From NCBI GenBank assembly GCA_016630905.1, contig WBMQ01000002.1, positions 1,364,001 through 1,428,000 on the forward strand: a stretch of DNA of 64,000 bases. The letters run 5' to 3'. Below the pieces are notes generated by a model. The model saw only the letters and a program-made list of their open reading frames with translations. It had not been told where the DNA came from and made no database searches. Positions 36,885 through 46,851 of the stretch are shown piece after piece (within the stretch, counting starts at the first letter, position 1; every line of letters begins with the position of its first letter). The position numbers and the translations under genes were made by a program. This DNA comes from Capillidium heterosporum. Taxonomy: Eukaryota > Entomophthoromycota > Entomophthoromycetes > Entomophthorales > Capillidiaceae.

Positions 36885-37366
36885 GTTCAATTTATATATA
36901 TGATTTCAAGTAAACCATTCGTTTGATATTCCAAAGATATATATTGTCAAATATCAGTAAATAATGTAAATTTGAATGCTAGTGAAGTTTTTATGCTTAA
37001 ACATAAATTACTGAAAGCCTATCCAAATCGAATAATCGTTATCATTTAGTCAGCATTGAACATTAGTTTAGCTCCAGGACAGTTATAACTTTTATTTCTA
37101 TAAGTGTTTAGGTCTATGTAGCGATGCTACAAGATACCCAAAAGTTGAAGTGTAGGTAGGAGATATAAAAAAGGGTCGGTAACGTGGTTGTGATAAAAGG
37201 AAGATTGCGTATAAGTTTGTCTGAAATCATTTTATAATTATAGAGTAAAGCTGACTGAATCGATCGTTTAGAGATAAAGACGATAAATACAGTATAAGTA
37301 GGTGCTTATTCAAGATTAACTCCAACAGGACGATAATAAAATAAAAGTTTCTATACTGCCAAAAGC
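36885..37366. other. Convergent 3' spacer
   Basis: About 480 nt between the 3' ends of the lipase and RRS1 genes. No features seen. Confidence 0.55.
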
Positions 37367-38556
37367 TTATTTGGACTTCTTCTTACCGTTACCTTTAGCT
37401 TTTTTGTCAGGCAATTCGAAACGGACGTTCTTGATAGCCTAAATGAAAACAGTTAGCATATATATATACCGGATAAAGGTATACCTTTCGTGTATTGACT
37501 ACTTCCTTCTTCTGTTTAGCCTTGGCAGCAGACCCGTCGGTGAGTTTAGAAATGACTTTAAGAGTAGACTCTTTCTCCTTCTGCAGATCAGGGGCGGTGG
37601 TAGGCTCGAACTTTTGAAGGTAAATAAAAGATATACAAGTAAATTTACCTGACGCTTGACACCTTTAGTCTTAGCCTCCCCTTCAATCTTCTTGTCGAAT
37701 TTGCCTAGCGAGGCGGTGGAGATTTTGGCTAAAACGGCATCCCGATTCAAGCTTTCCTTACGCTTACCCTGGACCTCACGACGTTGGGTGGCATCCTCCT
37801 TCTCTTTAGCTTGCTTCAGCTTGTGACGTTTTTGAGCGTTGGAAAGCTTGTCTTGGTTAGCGAGTGGATCGGTAGTTTCATTTGCTTTGCCGTTAGCTTC
37901 TCTCAAGTTACGTTCCTGGCGCTTCAAGTTCTCTTGGACCCGCTTCTTCTTGTCAGCTCTAGCTTCAGCATACATATCCTGATCCATAGGAGCACCTTCA
38001 GGAACTTCGATAAGCCAGTCGTCGGTAACTTGGTTGATGCCCTTGTATCCGTACCTAGGTTTGTACTGGCCACTTTCTTCGTCAAAGACCATACGCTCAC
38101 GTTTCTTGTTCTTGATACCCTTGGCCTTGGCGAATTTCTCCCAGCGGGTCATTGGCTTGGCTTTAGGAATCGGCTTCTCACGGGGGATAATGGTGGTTGG
38201 CTTGGGTAGACAGGCCATGAACCCTAATTCGGTATTCTTAACTGGTAAATGAAAGATTTCGTTGATAAGCAGCTGGACACCATCTCTAGAAAAGTCTAAG
38301 AGGTAGCTGTCTAAATTCTTATCCAATTTTCTAATGAATATAAATTAAAAACTAAAGGTATGCCAAATATTTACTTGAACTTGTTTTGGTCTAAGGTGTT
38401 GATATCTCCAGCCGTCAAAATACCCAAGTCGAAACTCAAAGGAATAGCCTTCTTGACTTCGATGGATTTTCTGTTGAATTTAATTAATAACTATTCTAAT
38501 ATGCGTACCTACTTGGCCTCTTGAAATTTCTCTAAGCTCTGGTTGATATCAGCCAT
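37367..38556 (-). CDS. RRS1: Ribosome biogenesis regulator Rrs1
   Basis: A minus-strand spliced gene for Rrs1, a nucleolar factor that with Rpf2 recruits the 5S RNP during 60S assembly. The start gives MADINQSLEKFQEAK, then KSIEVKKAIPLSFDLGILTA with the GDIN that follows and KLDKNLDSYLLDFSRDGVQL, the conserved N-terminal block. Next come LPKPTTIIPREKPIPKAKPM and TRWEKFAKAKGIKNKKRERM, the Rrs1 signature (LPxPxTxLPREKPxPxPKxxTxWExFAxxKGI). Then DDWLIEVPEGAPMDQDMYAE and a long basic, Lys/Glu-rich C-terminus ending GNGKKKSK. Five exons. The last introns (about 40-45 nt) are placed by GT-AG and frame. The gene is divergent from SEM1, with 185 nt between ATGs. Confidence 0.94.
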
Positions 38557-38741
38557 CTTTATAAAAGCTGGTAAAAGTTTTGAAGCCAAATGCTGAAAAG
38601 CTAACTTTTTAACGCACCAATTAAAGTTTCTGATTCCCAGCCCAATCAACTTGGGTATTGAAGCTTACGTTGACTTGGATTTTGGATAAAGAGAAGCGAA
38701 CTCAGCTTTCCAAGAGACTTTAAACCCAAGTAAAATTAAAC
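38557..38741. promoter_or_regulatory. Compact divergent promoter of RRS1 and SEM1
   Basis: 185 nt between the two start codons. It contains CCAAT-like words (ACCAATTAAAG, CCCAATCAAC) but no TATA box at a usual distance from either ATG, in contrast to the secreted-protein genes of this window. Pairing of a ribosome-biogenesis and a proteasome subunit gene suggests shared housekeeping control (inference). Confidence 0.45.
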
Positions 38742-39090
38742 ATGTCCAAAACAGCAAACCCAACCGACAGTTCAGTAGAAAAGAAGGATATCAAAGCTGA
38801 GACCAAGGAGAACGAGTCGAACCCCAACTTCAACAACCTAGAGGAGGAAGATGCCTTTGAAGAGTTTGCTTTAGATGGTAATTTATTATTTAAAGACTAT
38901 TATTAATTTTTGCCGTAATAAGATTGGGAAGAAGAGGAAGGTATAAATAACAGTGTAGAAGTCTGGCAAGATAATTGGGATGACGATGATGTTGAAGAGG
39001 ACTTTTCCATTCAGTTGAGGTAACATTGTATTTGGGATTTCTCTTAACATTTCTGTTTTTAGCCAAGAGAAAGCGAACATCTCCAAATAA
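38742..39090 (+). CDS. SEM1: 26S proteasome / TREX-2 subunit Sem1 (Dss1)
   Basis: A three-exon gene for the very acidic small protein Sem1/Dss1 (about 86 residues here), which is part of the proteasome lid and of the TREX-2 mRNA-export and recombination-linked complexes. It has a polar N-terminus (MSKTANPTDSSVEKKDIKAE), the first acidic block LEEEDAFEEFALDDWEEEE, and the second, VEVWQDNWDDDDVEEDFSIQ, with the aromatic residues (W, F, W, W, F) that contact partners. It ends LSQEKANISK. The pattern VWxDNWDDDxVEDDFSxQL is diagnostic. Introns of about 45 nt split GAT and AGC codons. The terminal helix is shorter than in animals. Confidence 0.95.
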
Positions 39091-40471
39091 TGTATTTGAA
39101 GCCCAATTTTTATAGTAGTTTATTTTTGCTTTTTATTGAGCTAGTTTTATAAAGCAATATAGTATGCCTACTTTTATATACACTATCAATTTGTTTTATG
39201 AATGCTAAACGTTTGTTTAAAAGATATAAGCTTGGTTTATTTATCTATTAGCTGGCAGTGATTTCCTTTTCTTATTATTTTTTAAATTGCCTCTTAACTA
39301 AAGCATACGTTCTTTTTAGAAATATTTCAAGCTATATGCATTCATTAACTTTTGAACTAAGTTTCTTCAATTTTAGTAGATTGGAATCTATTAAATAACT
39401 TTTTATCAATATATTTACGCGTATTCGGATCTATTTCTTTGATAAAGATGTTAAAACCACTTATCAGCTGAAGTTTATTAAGTCACTTTTATTTGAAGTT
39501 TAAATGGTACTTTTAACTATCTATACTATTGGTAACTAGACATGTGTAAACTAATGGCTTCAGATAGTGTGCTGTAAATACTCATTACAATAAAGTACAG
39601 CAATGAACACATTTTAGCATTCTATACATACTTTTATCAAATTTCTATGTAACACATCTAACTCAGTAGATGTGATCCAAATCTGTACACGATATAGTAG
39701 GCCTAGATAAGTTTATTATATATTCACATCTGTTACTTATGAGCTGCCATTTACTGTTCTAATAGCACTAGTTTAAATTATGTTTCTTCAAAAGATGTCT
39801 AAAGACCAACTATAGTTTACATTGTTTGAAATTCAATTGCAAAGACGACCCATTCAACTTCCGATTGAGTAGTATATAACCTTGCTTCTATGTTTTGAAC
39901 TAAACTGGGATATAGCTTTACAATAATGAATCTTTATCATCATCTTTATGCTTTGCAGATATAGAGTGGAGAAGTGTAAATTTCCATTTTCCCACTTGCC
40001 TTCAAATCAAAGAATCAACTCAATCAACCATTCATTGGTTGAACGTTAAATCCAAGTCCAATTAGCTAGTTTTATTAAAGGGATCTTCATTACAATGAAT
40101 CAAATGACATAACTCCAATTTGAACCTTCCAACACCAAAACAAGCTAACCTATAAGTTTAACAGCTCAACATTTTGAAAGCCATCAATTTCAATCCCATC
40201 GCACCAACTATGAAGTACAAATCTATATAGCAATTTAACGTCAAAGCCAGGTTCATAGAGATAGTTACTACTATTTACGACTTAATATTGTCTTTTTAAA
40301 CGTTAAAGTAACCGTTTTAGTACATAGTTTGTTGATTCTTAGTTTAACATTTAATATTGGACCAGAAACTGTTCTATAACGAATAACTTTATGTAAATTA
40401 AGTAGAACTTGAGCATATTTATATATTTGATAGAACAATACACCTTCCATAACACTTTTCTACTTTATATT
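39091..40471. other. Spacer upstream of the tubby-like gene
   Basis: About 1.38 kb, AT-rich, no supported coding or RNA gene. Confidence 0.6.
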
Positions 40472-41799
40472 ATGAACGGCACCAATTTCAACACCACTCA
40501 AATGTTAATAAACCAATCGGTAGATTCAATCGATTCGGATAACCAAGGTAAAAATTGAAGTAAGGTAATGATACTAATGGTCTATTAATTGCAGCGTTGC
40601 TGGCATCGCCAAGGATACGGGTACTGCAACGGGAAGCCAATTCCTCCTCTCAAAATTTGCAAAGTTCACGAAGCTCCTTCCAACTCTCACAGAACCGATC
40701 TAGCTTACACAGCACCTACATGGAGAACATATTGGAGCCTATACATCCCACCTTACCCAACCAAACCTCTCAATCTAGCCTACCTTCCCAACCATCTATT
40801 CAAACCCAACCTAGTTTGACAACGACTTTAAGTTACCCTTCGGACTCCTTACTACCTTGTAAGCAAGGAGAAAAGATTCTATGTAGGATAGTACGTAAAA
40901 AGGATAGGAACCAACCTACCGTATACCAACTTTATCGTGAGCAGGATAACCAGTTGATGTTGGAAGCTATACGTCAGAAGTTTTCCGGTAAGGGATCAAC
41001 CTACCTTATCTACACCAACTTTTCGGAAGGGAAAGGTAATTTGGTTGGTAAAGTTAGGTAACCAAAATGCATTTTTGCTATTGTAACTAAATGGCTTGGT
41101 TTTTACTACATTAGAAGCAACTTCTTGGGTACCCAGTTCAACATCTATGACAACGGTATTAGTCCTAACAAGTTTAAAAGAAACAAGGTGCAGCCCAACA
41201 ACGGTACCAATTCAAATACCCAAAGTAGTAGGGAAACTGAGGTAGAAAGCTATCAGAGTGATAAAGAGCTTAAATTAAGGCAGGAGCTGGGTACCATATT
41301 TTATGTAAGTGTTTCAAGCAGTCTTTATATTTACACATATATATTTAGGAACCTAACTTGCTGGGATTAAAAGGTCCACGTAAGATGACTGTCTTATTGA
41401 TGGGTATGACTAAGGAAGGTACTCGACCTGAATTCCGACCTATAACGGTATTTCCTTCTTTCTTAGTTTATTGACTAACCTGGTTTTTACCAATAGGAGA
41501 GGGAAAGTCTTGTATCCAAGTATAAAACTTCCAAGCGACAACTCTTAGTCCTCAACAACAAAGTCCCGCAATGGAATGAAGATAGCCAGAGCTATGTATT
41601 GAATTTCAACGGCAGGGTAACTTTGGCTAGTGTCAAAAACTTTCAAATTGTCCACTGCTCTGATTTGGATTATCTAGTATTGCAGTTTGGCAGGGTAGCC
41701 GAAAATATGTTTACGTTGGATTATCAGTACCCACTATGCCCGTTACAGGCCTTTGCCATTGCTCTATCCAGTTTCGATGCCAAACTCGCTTGTGAATAG
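40472..41799 (+). CDS. Tubby-like (TULP) C-terminal domain protein
   Basis: A spliced gene whose C-terminal two thirds is a tubby domain, a beta-barrel around a central helix that binds phosphatidylinositol 4,5-bisphosphate. N-terminal about 130 residues: Ser/Gln/Pro-rich, disordered ([20 protein letters not shown]). The domain starts at [20 protein letters not shown], then [40 protein letters not shown], a low-complexity Asn/Ser insert, [60 protein letters not shown] and [20 protein letters not shown]. It ends in [18 protein letters not shown], the nearly invariant tubby C-terminus. Lys/Arg residues of the lipid-binding pocket (VGKVRSN) are kept. Five exons. The insert is longer than usual. 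Its role in fungi is not established; a membrane-tethered regulator or adaptor is likely. Confidence 0.95.
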
Positions 41800-41999
41800 T
41801 CTTCCTTCTACCTTTCTTCCCACTCTCCTTTTATTTTCCCGGTTCCATCTTCCTTACTCCCATCTTCTACAGCCCCCTATTTCTTTTTGCGAATTGGCCG
41901 TTCTGTATACATTTTTCTGCTTATAGATAAAACTTTATTTATTATATAAAACCAATAAAAGAAACCAAAATGTAGCGTATTTACAAGTCCTCATCTTTA

Positions 42000-42713
42000 T
42001 TACACGGTTTTCGTAATAACTTTTCCAAACCAGTAGGCATGCATAGGGAAAATTAGAACCATTAAGAAGAAAGGTAGTCTAAACGATTTCCAGTTGTAAG
42101 TTAGATAGATACAGAAGATGTTATAACATATCCGAGTCAAGAAATAACTAAAACTAAACAGCTTGAAGTACAACTTCTTGTACTCTGGATACAAATTGGA
42201 TAGTCCCAAGAAAACGGTTGGGACTTCAACTAAAATAATCAAACTGAACAGGTTACCTAGCCCAAACAATAAACCCACGACACCTAGCATAATATAAGCG
42301 ATATGGTGGATGTACCCAGTAATTAAGTTGAGGTAGGTAGGGTAGTAAAGATTACCAATTATAAGATCTAAAATCAAACTTACAATAAAGAAAACCAAGA
42401 TACTTTGCCCATAACTATCATCTTGGCGGAAAACGTTCAAGTCGTAGTTATTGTTAATTAGTTTGAGCTGGGAGGGTATGGAAGTTAAACTTAAAGTTAG
42501 AGCTAGTAAAGTAGTTAATATCCAACTTTTCTGTTTTAAAGTTTTGAAATGTTTACTCAACTTGTCGTATAGCTTTAGCTTTATTACAGTAGTTAACAGT
42601 AAGGTTGATACAGGTAGTTGGATTAATAAAGGTTGGTAGTGCCATATTCCTGCTTCTTTTTGTTAAAGATGGAAGAGGAAGCAGGTTCGTATTATTTTAT
42701 ATATACTATACAT
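42000..42713 (-). CDS. TLC-domain multi-pass membrane protein (copy 1)
   Basis: A TLC (TRAM-LAG1-CLN8) domain membrane protein, TMEM56-like, paralogous to the plus-strand gene at 42896. Aligned blocks: SWILTTLLALTLSLTSIPSQ (copy 2: SWFIATLQASILTLSSIPQI), LDLIIGNLYYPTYLNLITGY then IHHIAYI (copy 2: LDLILGILYYPKHIQFLTGW then FHHSVYI), LVEVPTVFLGLSNLYPEYKK (copy 2: PLELPTLILGLGQLFKNLRS), TRICYNIFCIYL and IFPMHAYWFGKV. The His pair after the YYP block is the TLC signature. Six to seven helices. The coding frame has no ATG near its N-terminus. The best solution is a short first exon starting at 42713 (ATG TAT A) joined across an intron (GTATAT ... AAAAAG, about 48 nt) to give MYKAGIWHYQPLLIQLPVST. 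Function unknown; probably endoplasmic-reticulum lipid-related. Confidence 0.78.
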
Positions 42714-42895
42714 CCTTACATCCCTGCATCTGCATATTAAGGATTTGTACGATCATGACTTTCATATCCCCCTCACTCCTTTTCTATATAAGCATAGGTC
42801 ATCAACATCAGGGGTAAAGTTAGCTGTTGTTGGATAGCTAAGCTGTAATTTGATTTGCTACAATTAGTGGTTAAACTTTCAATACAAATTTCCCC

Positions 42896-43912
42896 ATGGA
42901 CTTTGAAGGCGCAACCAAGTCCAAATGGCAACACCAAGATTTCAACCTCACCTTTTTAATTTATCCATACAAACAGTTTAGAGACATTTACAGAGTAAAG
43001 ATGAGTTGGTACGACGTATTATTGAAAAGCCCAACCAGTGAGACCATAATCCTAACTAGCATCTTGACGACTTCCATATTCCTCATCGTAAAGAACACCC
43101 AACTTTTGCAGACTGAAAAACAGCTCAGTTGGTTCATAGCCACCTTGCAAGCTTCCATATTAACGTTAAGTTCAATACCACAGATAGCCCTTTTAGTTCT
43201 CAACAACTTTGATTTACAGACTTTAATACCTTCCAACCAATTTTCCATCATTATAACCTCTATTTTCTTGACGACTTTGACTTTAGATTTGATTTTGGGA
43301 ATTCTGTATTACCCCAAACATATCCAATTTTTGACCGGTTGGTTCCACCACAGTGTATACATCTTTATATGTTGGATTATCTTAGCTTATGATCTGTCTG
43401 CTCACTTTTTACTGCTGTGCCCTTTAGAGCTTCCTACATTGATATTAGGCCTAGGTCAACTTTTCAAGAACCTACGTAGTGACTTTTGGTTCGGTTCGAG
43501 TTACTTTGTATTCCGTATATGCTACCACTTCATTTTAATCCCTTATTTTTACTTTTTAAGTCCTAAACCTATAACTAGCATTGTCTTAGCCATCATATTC
43601 CCCTTGCACCTGTTTTGGTTTAGAGGTTTCCTGTTGCAGCAGAAGCGCATTAAGAACAAATTGATTGCCCAGAAGCTACAAAGTGTCAATGGTACTACAG
43701 ATGGTAGTATTGGTAGCACCAACAAGAGTGATAGTATCGACGTAAAGGGTAGTAGAGTTAAAGTTAGGATCGTTGAAGAAGTCTCTCCTTTGCTAAACCC
43801 GTTGGAATTGGATTGCAAGTACTCGGTCGAAGCTGCTTTACCTTCACCTATCAACTACAGTTCTACAGCAACGAATGGTAAAGAAGTCAACCCCTTCGAG
43901 CTTAAAGATTAG
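42896..43912 (+). CDS. TLC-domain multi-pass membrane protein (copy 2)
   Basis: A single-exon 338-residue paralogue of the minus-strand neighbour, head-to-head with it across about 180 nt. Helices: TIILTSILTTSIFLIV, WFIATLQASILTLSSI, FSIIITSIFLTTLTLDLILG, VYIFICWIILAYDLSAHFLL, YFVFRICYHFILIPYFYFL and SIVLAIIFPLHLFWF. TLC motif GWFHHSVY with the His pair; ELPTLILGLGQL and FRICYHF match copy 1. Relative to copy 1 it has extra sequence at both ends: an N-terminal MDFEGATKSKWQHQDF segment (the ATG at 42997-43006 giving MSWYDVLLKSP is an alternative start) and a C-terminal cytosolic tail of about 95 residues rich in Ser/Thr (VNGTTDGSIGSTNKSDSIDV). The pair is a tandem inverted duplication followed by divergence. 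Substrate unknown. Confidence 0.85.
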   Translation: MDFEGATKSKWQHQDFNLTFLIYPYKQFRDIYRVKMSWYDVLLKSPTSETIILTSILTTSIFLIVKNTQLLQTEKQLSWFIATLQASILTLSSIPQIALLVLNNFDLQTLIPSNQFSIIITSIFLTTLTLDLILGILYYPKHIQFLTGWFHHSVYIFICWIILAYDLSAHFLLLCPLELPTLILGLGQLFKNLRSDFWFGSSYFVFRICYHFILIPYFYFLSPKPITSIVLAIIFPLHLFWFRGFLLQQKRIKNKLIAQKLQSVNGTTDGSIGSTNKSDSIDVKGSRVKVRIVEEVSPLLNPLELDCKYSVEAALPSPINYSSTATNGKEVNPFELKD

Positions 43913-46535
43913 ATTTCTGATTTTTAATGGTATGTAAGATACCTTTTATATATCTAAATAAATAAATATTAAAGTTTTGCCGATGGTTATAGTTGGTTTA
44001 AATTCCTTTAAACAGCTTAGCTTGAACTTTACCTTTGAAAATAACTGTTTTAATATACTATTATATATTTACCTAAAATCAAACCTAATATTAAACATCG
44101 CTTCTTTGAGTTGGCTAGTAGTTTAACCTCTATATATTATTTTAATTGGAAAAGTAGAGTTCATTAGCCTGTATATCAGAGTATAATTATACCTTGTCAA
44201 TTTCATTAATAGATCATCTGTATCAATTTAAAAATTAGATATAAGTAGGGCTTTTGAAGACTAGTAGCTTGCTATAGCTCCTTTATTATATTATGAATAA
44301 AACTTTTTATTCTATAATAACTGTAAAGTCCAGGGATATGCTATTGGATTCAACTAATGATGGTGTCATGATGGAGGTGTATGATAGGATAGACCGGGAA
44401 AGCAGAATTAATGCTTACCACTGCATTGATAATATTAATCACTCAAAAGAAGTCCAAAGGGAAACAAAATCAGAAAGTAGTAAGCTAAGAGGGTGGGAAA
44501 TTCGGACCACATAGTAGCGCTATGCCAATAACTAAGACATTTACTAAGAACAAGGCTTTATTTGAAAACTAGGAGACGGAATCAGGCTGTCAGAAACAGC
44601 TATGGCTAGGGAATAGGATAAAGGGATGAGTAACAACTAGGGGTAGCGAGGTGGAACATTATCAAGATACTGGCTTTGGGTAGTAACAAAGGGGTTTAAA
44701 TACCTCTTTGATATCTTGGCAGTAGCTGTACCAGGAGGATTAGAGCTCCATCCTCAACTAACTACTCTATAGATTACTTGAACCTTTGCCAAGTTTAGTC
44801 AGAGATATCCGTAATAATGCCAACGACTACTGATGAGTTTACAATTGTTGAAATGCTAGTATTAAATGTTATGTTGCTAATAATTGGAGTTCCCAAGTGA
44901 TGGTCGAAGCTAAGAAAATAATAAAGGTGATCAAGAGTATTTGATATATAGAACAGATTCATAGCTAAACTAGTTACAAATTGAGTATTGAAAAATCAAA
45001 GGTTGATAGAGAAAAAGTGACATGAGAAAAAACAAAGAGGGGAATAGATCTAGGACCTAATAATAGGAATTGTAACAACCAATATTGTTATAGTTATCTG
45101 CAGCTTATTTATATAAGAGGAATCTTATTTAGATCCGATTTAGAGTGTCAATTGTATATACATATATATATAAGCTATCCCTACGAATAAGAATGAAATA
45201 CTACAGCAGTTTTGAGTAATATAGCACCTAAGAAACAGCTCTTTTACATGAACTATGAAATATAAGACTTGAAACAACCATATTTACAAAATACTTTTAA
45301 AATAACTAAATTGGTAGATCCAAATTAACTGCATCCCTAGTTAAAATTCACTATTAAGCCATGGTATAATTAGTTTAGAATGTTTGATTTCTGATATTGA
45401 GAACTGTTTTATGCGATGAAATATAAAATGAAGATTAAAACTACCTTTAAATCGAATTTTATATTGATATAGGATACTGAAATAGTAAGTTACAATAAAC
45501 AAACCGGAAACTACACTACATCACAAAATGAGACCAAGCAACTTGTAACTAGTCTCATCTATGTTTAATCTCAAATCAAATTTAACTAGCTTAGCATTAC
45601 TGTCTATCGAAGCTAGAATTTCACGGCATCAACTTAACTCTATTTGTTTATCTTAAAAAATAATAAAAAATATATCGTACTACCTACATCCATATCCCAA
45701 TGTACATGATGTGTTATTCTGGCTAATTAAATTGACTAGAAACTGCTTCGTTAAATTGGTATTAGATTTCGAAATATATCAAGCAGCAACTCTTATCCAA
45801 TTTACCTACTTTAATCGACCCTATGAAAATACTAAACAAGTCGACATATACATTCTTATTGTACTCAAATCAACATGCAATTGTAGGATCTAATTAGTTT
45901 CGCTCAAGGAATTAGCATGCATTTTAGACATGGAAAAACCTCGACTAAACAAGTATTTGAATATTCATATATTAACTTGGAGTCATGGCACCTATATGCG
46001 AAGTGGTTCGTAAGGGTTAGCTATATAGTCTTCTATTACCATACATGACCCAAATATATATATGGTTTAATATCAAAGATATTTTTCACTAAATTCATAC
46101 CCAGCTTCAACTTCTGCATACGCATATCTTAAAAAAGTAGCAAGGGGCCAAGACACCATATATTTAAATCGATATACTATTACCTATTATTGGTATTGCA
46201 GTTTCATACCGTCCGGCTGATGGTGACCGCCGTACCAAAGCCTACAAAGCTTTTTGCTCTACATATATCTATCCCTGAAACTGGCTAGGAATTGTTGATA
46301 TAGTACAGATATGTTAAGATACAATTGGGTATACTGTTGCAGAATTGGGCTACCTAAAAGATTATGACTACGTGATCAAAAAGGTGGCAAAGTTCCAAAA
46401 ATTATTTAATCAATTTGGCATCCAGATTTGGTATTTGCTATGTGAAAATATAATAAAAAAATTTTAAAAGCACACCATCACTTTTCAAATACAAAGTATA
46501 TAGAGTATATATAGGTTCATAAGGCATCAGAAAAG
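43913..46535. other. Gene-poor spacer including copy A of a non-coding duplication
   Basis: About 2.6 kb. A 73-codon frame with an ATG at 44293 has no recognisable features. From about 45150 the DNA resembles 47140-48370 (see the repeat entries). Several TA runs. No RNA gene recognised. Confidence 0.5.
45150..46340 (+). repeat. Diverged tandem duplication, copy A
   Basis: Matches copy B (47140-48370) in the same order, about 2.0 kb apart. Clear anchors: CAAGCAGCAACTCTTATCC (near 45780) against CAAGCAGCAACTACTATCC (near 47826); GACCAAGCAACTTGTA (45533) against GACCAAGCAATTCGTA (47501); AGATACAATTG near 46318 and 48350. Between the anchors identity is patchy, with many small gaps, indicating an old event. 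The only gene nearby is the small secreted protein downstream of copy A, which has no counterpart after copy B. Confidence 0.6.
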
Positions 46536-46544
46536 TATATAAAG
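46536..46544 (+). promoter_or_regulatory. TATA box of the small secreted protein gene
   Basis: TATATAAAG, 49 nt before the ATG at 46585 but only 25 nt before the in-frame ATG at 46561. That spacing makes 46585 the likelier start, since transcription should begin near or after 46561. Confidence 0.6.
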
Positions 46545-46584
46545 GGCCCATTGAACTTTTATGTACAGTACAACAAACATCAAT

Positions 46585-46851
46585 ATGAAGTTCTCAACCA
46601 CCTTATCCCTCCTCTTAGTCACCGTCACTCAAGCCTTCCCCTTCTTCGGTTCAGCTTCAAGTCAAAGTAACGGGTTAAGATCCCTTTCAGAAACTACCCA
46701 ATCCCACTCCGGCACCTTGAGTAAGCGTAGCTCCATCGGTCATAAGCTGATCTACAACTTGGTTCGAGCTTTACCAAATGGAGGTCAGAAACCCTCTCCT
46801 TCTAAGCCTACTCCTTCTAAGCTCTCCTCTCCTAAATCTAATGCCAAATAA
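46585..46851 (+). CDS. Small secreted protein with a dibasic processing site
   Basis: An 88-residue predicted secreted protein that I do not recognise. Signal peptide MKFSTTLSLLLVTVTQAFPF, with probable cleavage after QA (residue 17). After a Ser/Gly/Gln-rich pro-like segment there is a Lys-Arg pair at residues 47-48 (TLSKRSSIG), a typical Kex2/furin-type site. The mature part would be SSIGHKLIYNLVRALPNGG followed by a Pro/Ser/Lys repeat (QKPSPSKPTPSKLSSPKS). No cysteines. An upstream in-frame ATG (46561) would add eight residues and spoil the signal peptide. The isolated location in gene-poor DNA, the strong TATA box and the leader/KR/tail plan resemble fungal effectors or peptide precursors (inference). 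Single exon. Confidence 0.75.
   Translation: MKFSTTLSLLLVTVTQAFPFFGSASSQSNGLRSLSETTQSHSGTLSKRSSIGHKLIYNLVRALPNGGQKPSPSKPTPSKLSSPKSNAK

Noticed and set aside
37499-38252. Plus-strand open frames across RRS1
   Set aside because: Shadows of the minus-strand RRS1 exons, which carry the family signature.
44293-44514. 73-codon frame with an ATG in the gene-poor region
   Set aside because: No signal peptide, domain, codon bias or paralogue; length is within chance for this composition.
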